Shown here piece after piece: positions 63,428 to 64,000 of a DNA stretch of 64,000 bases. The position numbers and the translations under genes are program-made. The notes beneath the pieces are model-generated. The model saw only the letters and a list, made by a program, of their open reading frames with translations, searched no databases and had not been told where the DNA came from. The first letter of the stretch is position 1, and every line of letters begins with the position of its first letter. This DNA comes from Blastomyces gilchristii SLH14081 (Eukaryota > Ascomycota > Eurotiomycetes > Onygenales > Ajellomycetaceae), in the NCBI RefSeq assembly GCF_000003855.2, contig NW_003101676.1:2292875-2356874 (forward strand), in the 5' to 3' direction.

Positions 63428-64000
63428 GTCAATATATCGTTATTGCGGTTAATTGTGTCTCGCATTAAAACGAATTCGAGGATATGCCCACTGCCACGCT
63501 TCCAGGAATTTTCAGCTGAGAGTTTGCCGGTTGTTTTCTTGCTTGCTTGCTTGCTTGCTTGCTTGTTTGTTTGGAACAGACACAGAAATAATGATGCAAG
63601 GAACGAACAAACAAGCCAAACAGTAAAGTTGCAAATGCGCCGGAATAAAGTGCAGCCGACTAACTACCGATTATCAGCCACAAAGCCGTCGCGGAAATAC
63701 CTTTGTTCCGCGCGCATCCAGCACGTGTCGTTCATGGCAGGGCAAGCCAATGTTACGTCAGCGGAAACTTGACAGGTTTGCGGGATACTAGGCGTAAGAA
63801 TCAGGTAATCTTGTTACACTACATCTGGTGCGGCTCGGAGCTTAGATGCATGTCGCTCTAACGTCCGTAATACATAAGATTACATCCTCGCAGCGTCACT
63901 GACTCAGCCACTCTCCACACCCCCGGGCACCCAACCCAACCCAAGAGCCAGACTTTCCAACACCTTAGTATTTTCTCTCCTCTCGTTCAACTCCCCTTCG
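63428..64000. promoter_or_regulatory. gem1 upstream region to window end
   Basis: This should hold the gem1 promoter. It contains a (CTTG)n microsatellite. No gene start was recognised before the window ends; the plus-strand frame at 63443-63772 has no protein features. Confidence 0.4.
63538..63565. repeat. (CTTG)n microsatellite
   Basis: Seven tandem CTTG units about 110 bp upstream of the gem1 start codon. Confidence 0.9.

Overview
The window looks like chromosomal DNA of a filamentous ascomycete, most likely an onygenalean fungus of the Ajellomycetaceae (Blastomyces/Emmonsia-like). The sequence shows many short GT-AG introns with CTRAC/CTAAC branch sites, genes typical of Eurotiomycetes (creC, creD, PAN2, HSE1, GEM1), and a sharply two-phase base composition: an AT-rich block packed with decayed gypsy elements next to GC-balanced gene-rich DNA. 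The family-level assignment is inference; no marker gene is present to fix the species.

Positions 1-13,400 are an AT-rich, heavily transition-mutated (RIP-like) block. It contains two Ty3/gypsy chromodomain retrotransposons whose borders can be set to the base: 98-7475 (310-bp LTRs, 5-bp duplication GAGAG) and 7760-13129 (365-bp LTRs, duplication TTACA). Four copies of a ~506-bp non-autonomous DNA transposon (terminal inverted repeat TAGACTGRCCG, 8-bp target duplications, hAT-like) sit inside them, with the other retroelement copy serving as the empty site. A 100-N assembly gap lies in the first element. A perfect 26-bp palindrome marks the switch to GC-balanced DNA, followed by a broken gene with a PD-(D/E)XK-like signature.

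Positions 15,800-36,000 carry an SCP160/vigilin multi-KH protein (minus), then divergently a Ste20/PakA-type kinase, the ESCRT-0 subunit HSE1 and the deadenylase subunit PAN2 (all plus). Positions 36,800-44,300 carry metabolic genes: D-3-phosphoglycerate dehydrogenase and hydroxyacid-oxoacid transhydrogenase (minus), the latter sharing a promoter region with a divergent two-domain glyoxalase I (plus).

Positions 45,400-63,500 are rich in nutrient-signalling and mitochondrial genes: a roadblock/LAMTOR2-like protein (plus), an Slm1/2-like BAR-PH protein (minus), the arrestin-like carbon catabolite regulator CreD (minus), a small permuted-papain-like hypothetical (plus), an APH/kinase-fold protein (minus), the WD40 protein CreC (minus) and the mitochondrial Miro GTPase Gem1 (minus). 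All multi-exon models were built by hand from splice sites and each totals a multiple of three. CreC and CreD, two members of the same ubiquitin-linked carbon catabolite repression network, lie under 6 kb apart.

Intergenic regions are 0.5-3.4 kb long and carry recurrent TACTCCGTAC motifs, GTAC-rich palindromes, TTAACTA-rich stretches, microsatellites and long poly-A/T runs. No rRNA, tRNA or CRISPR was supported.
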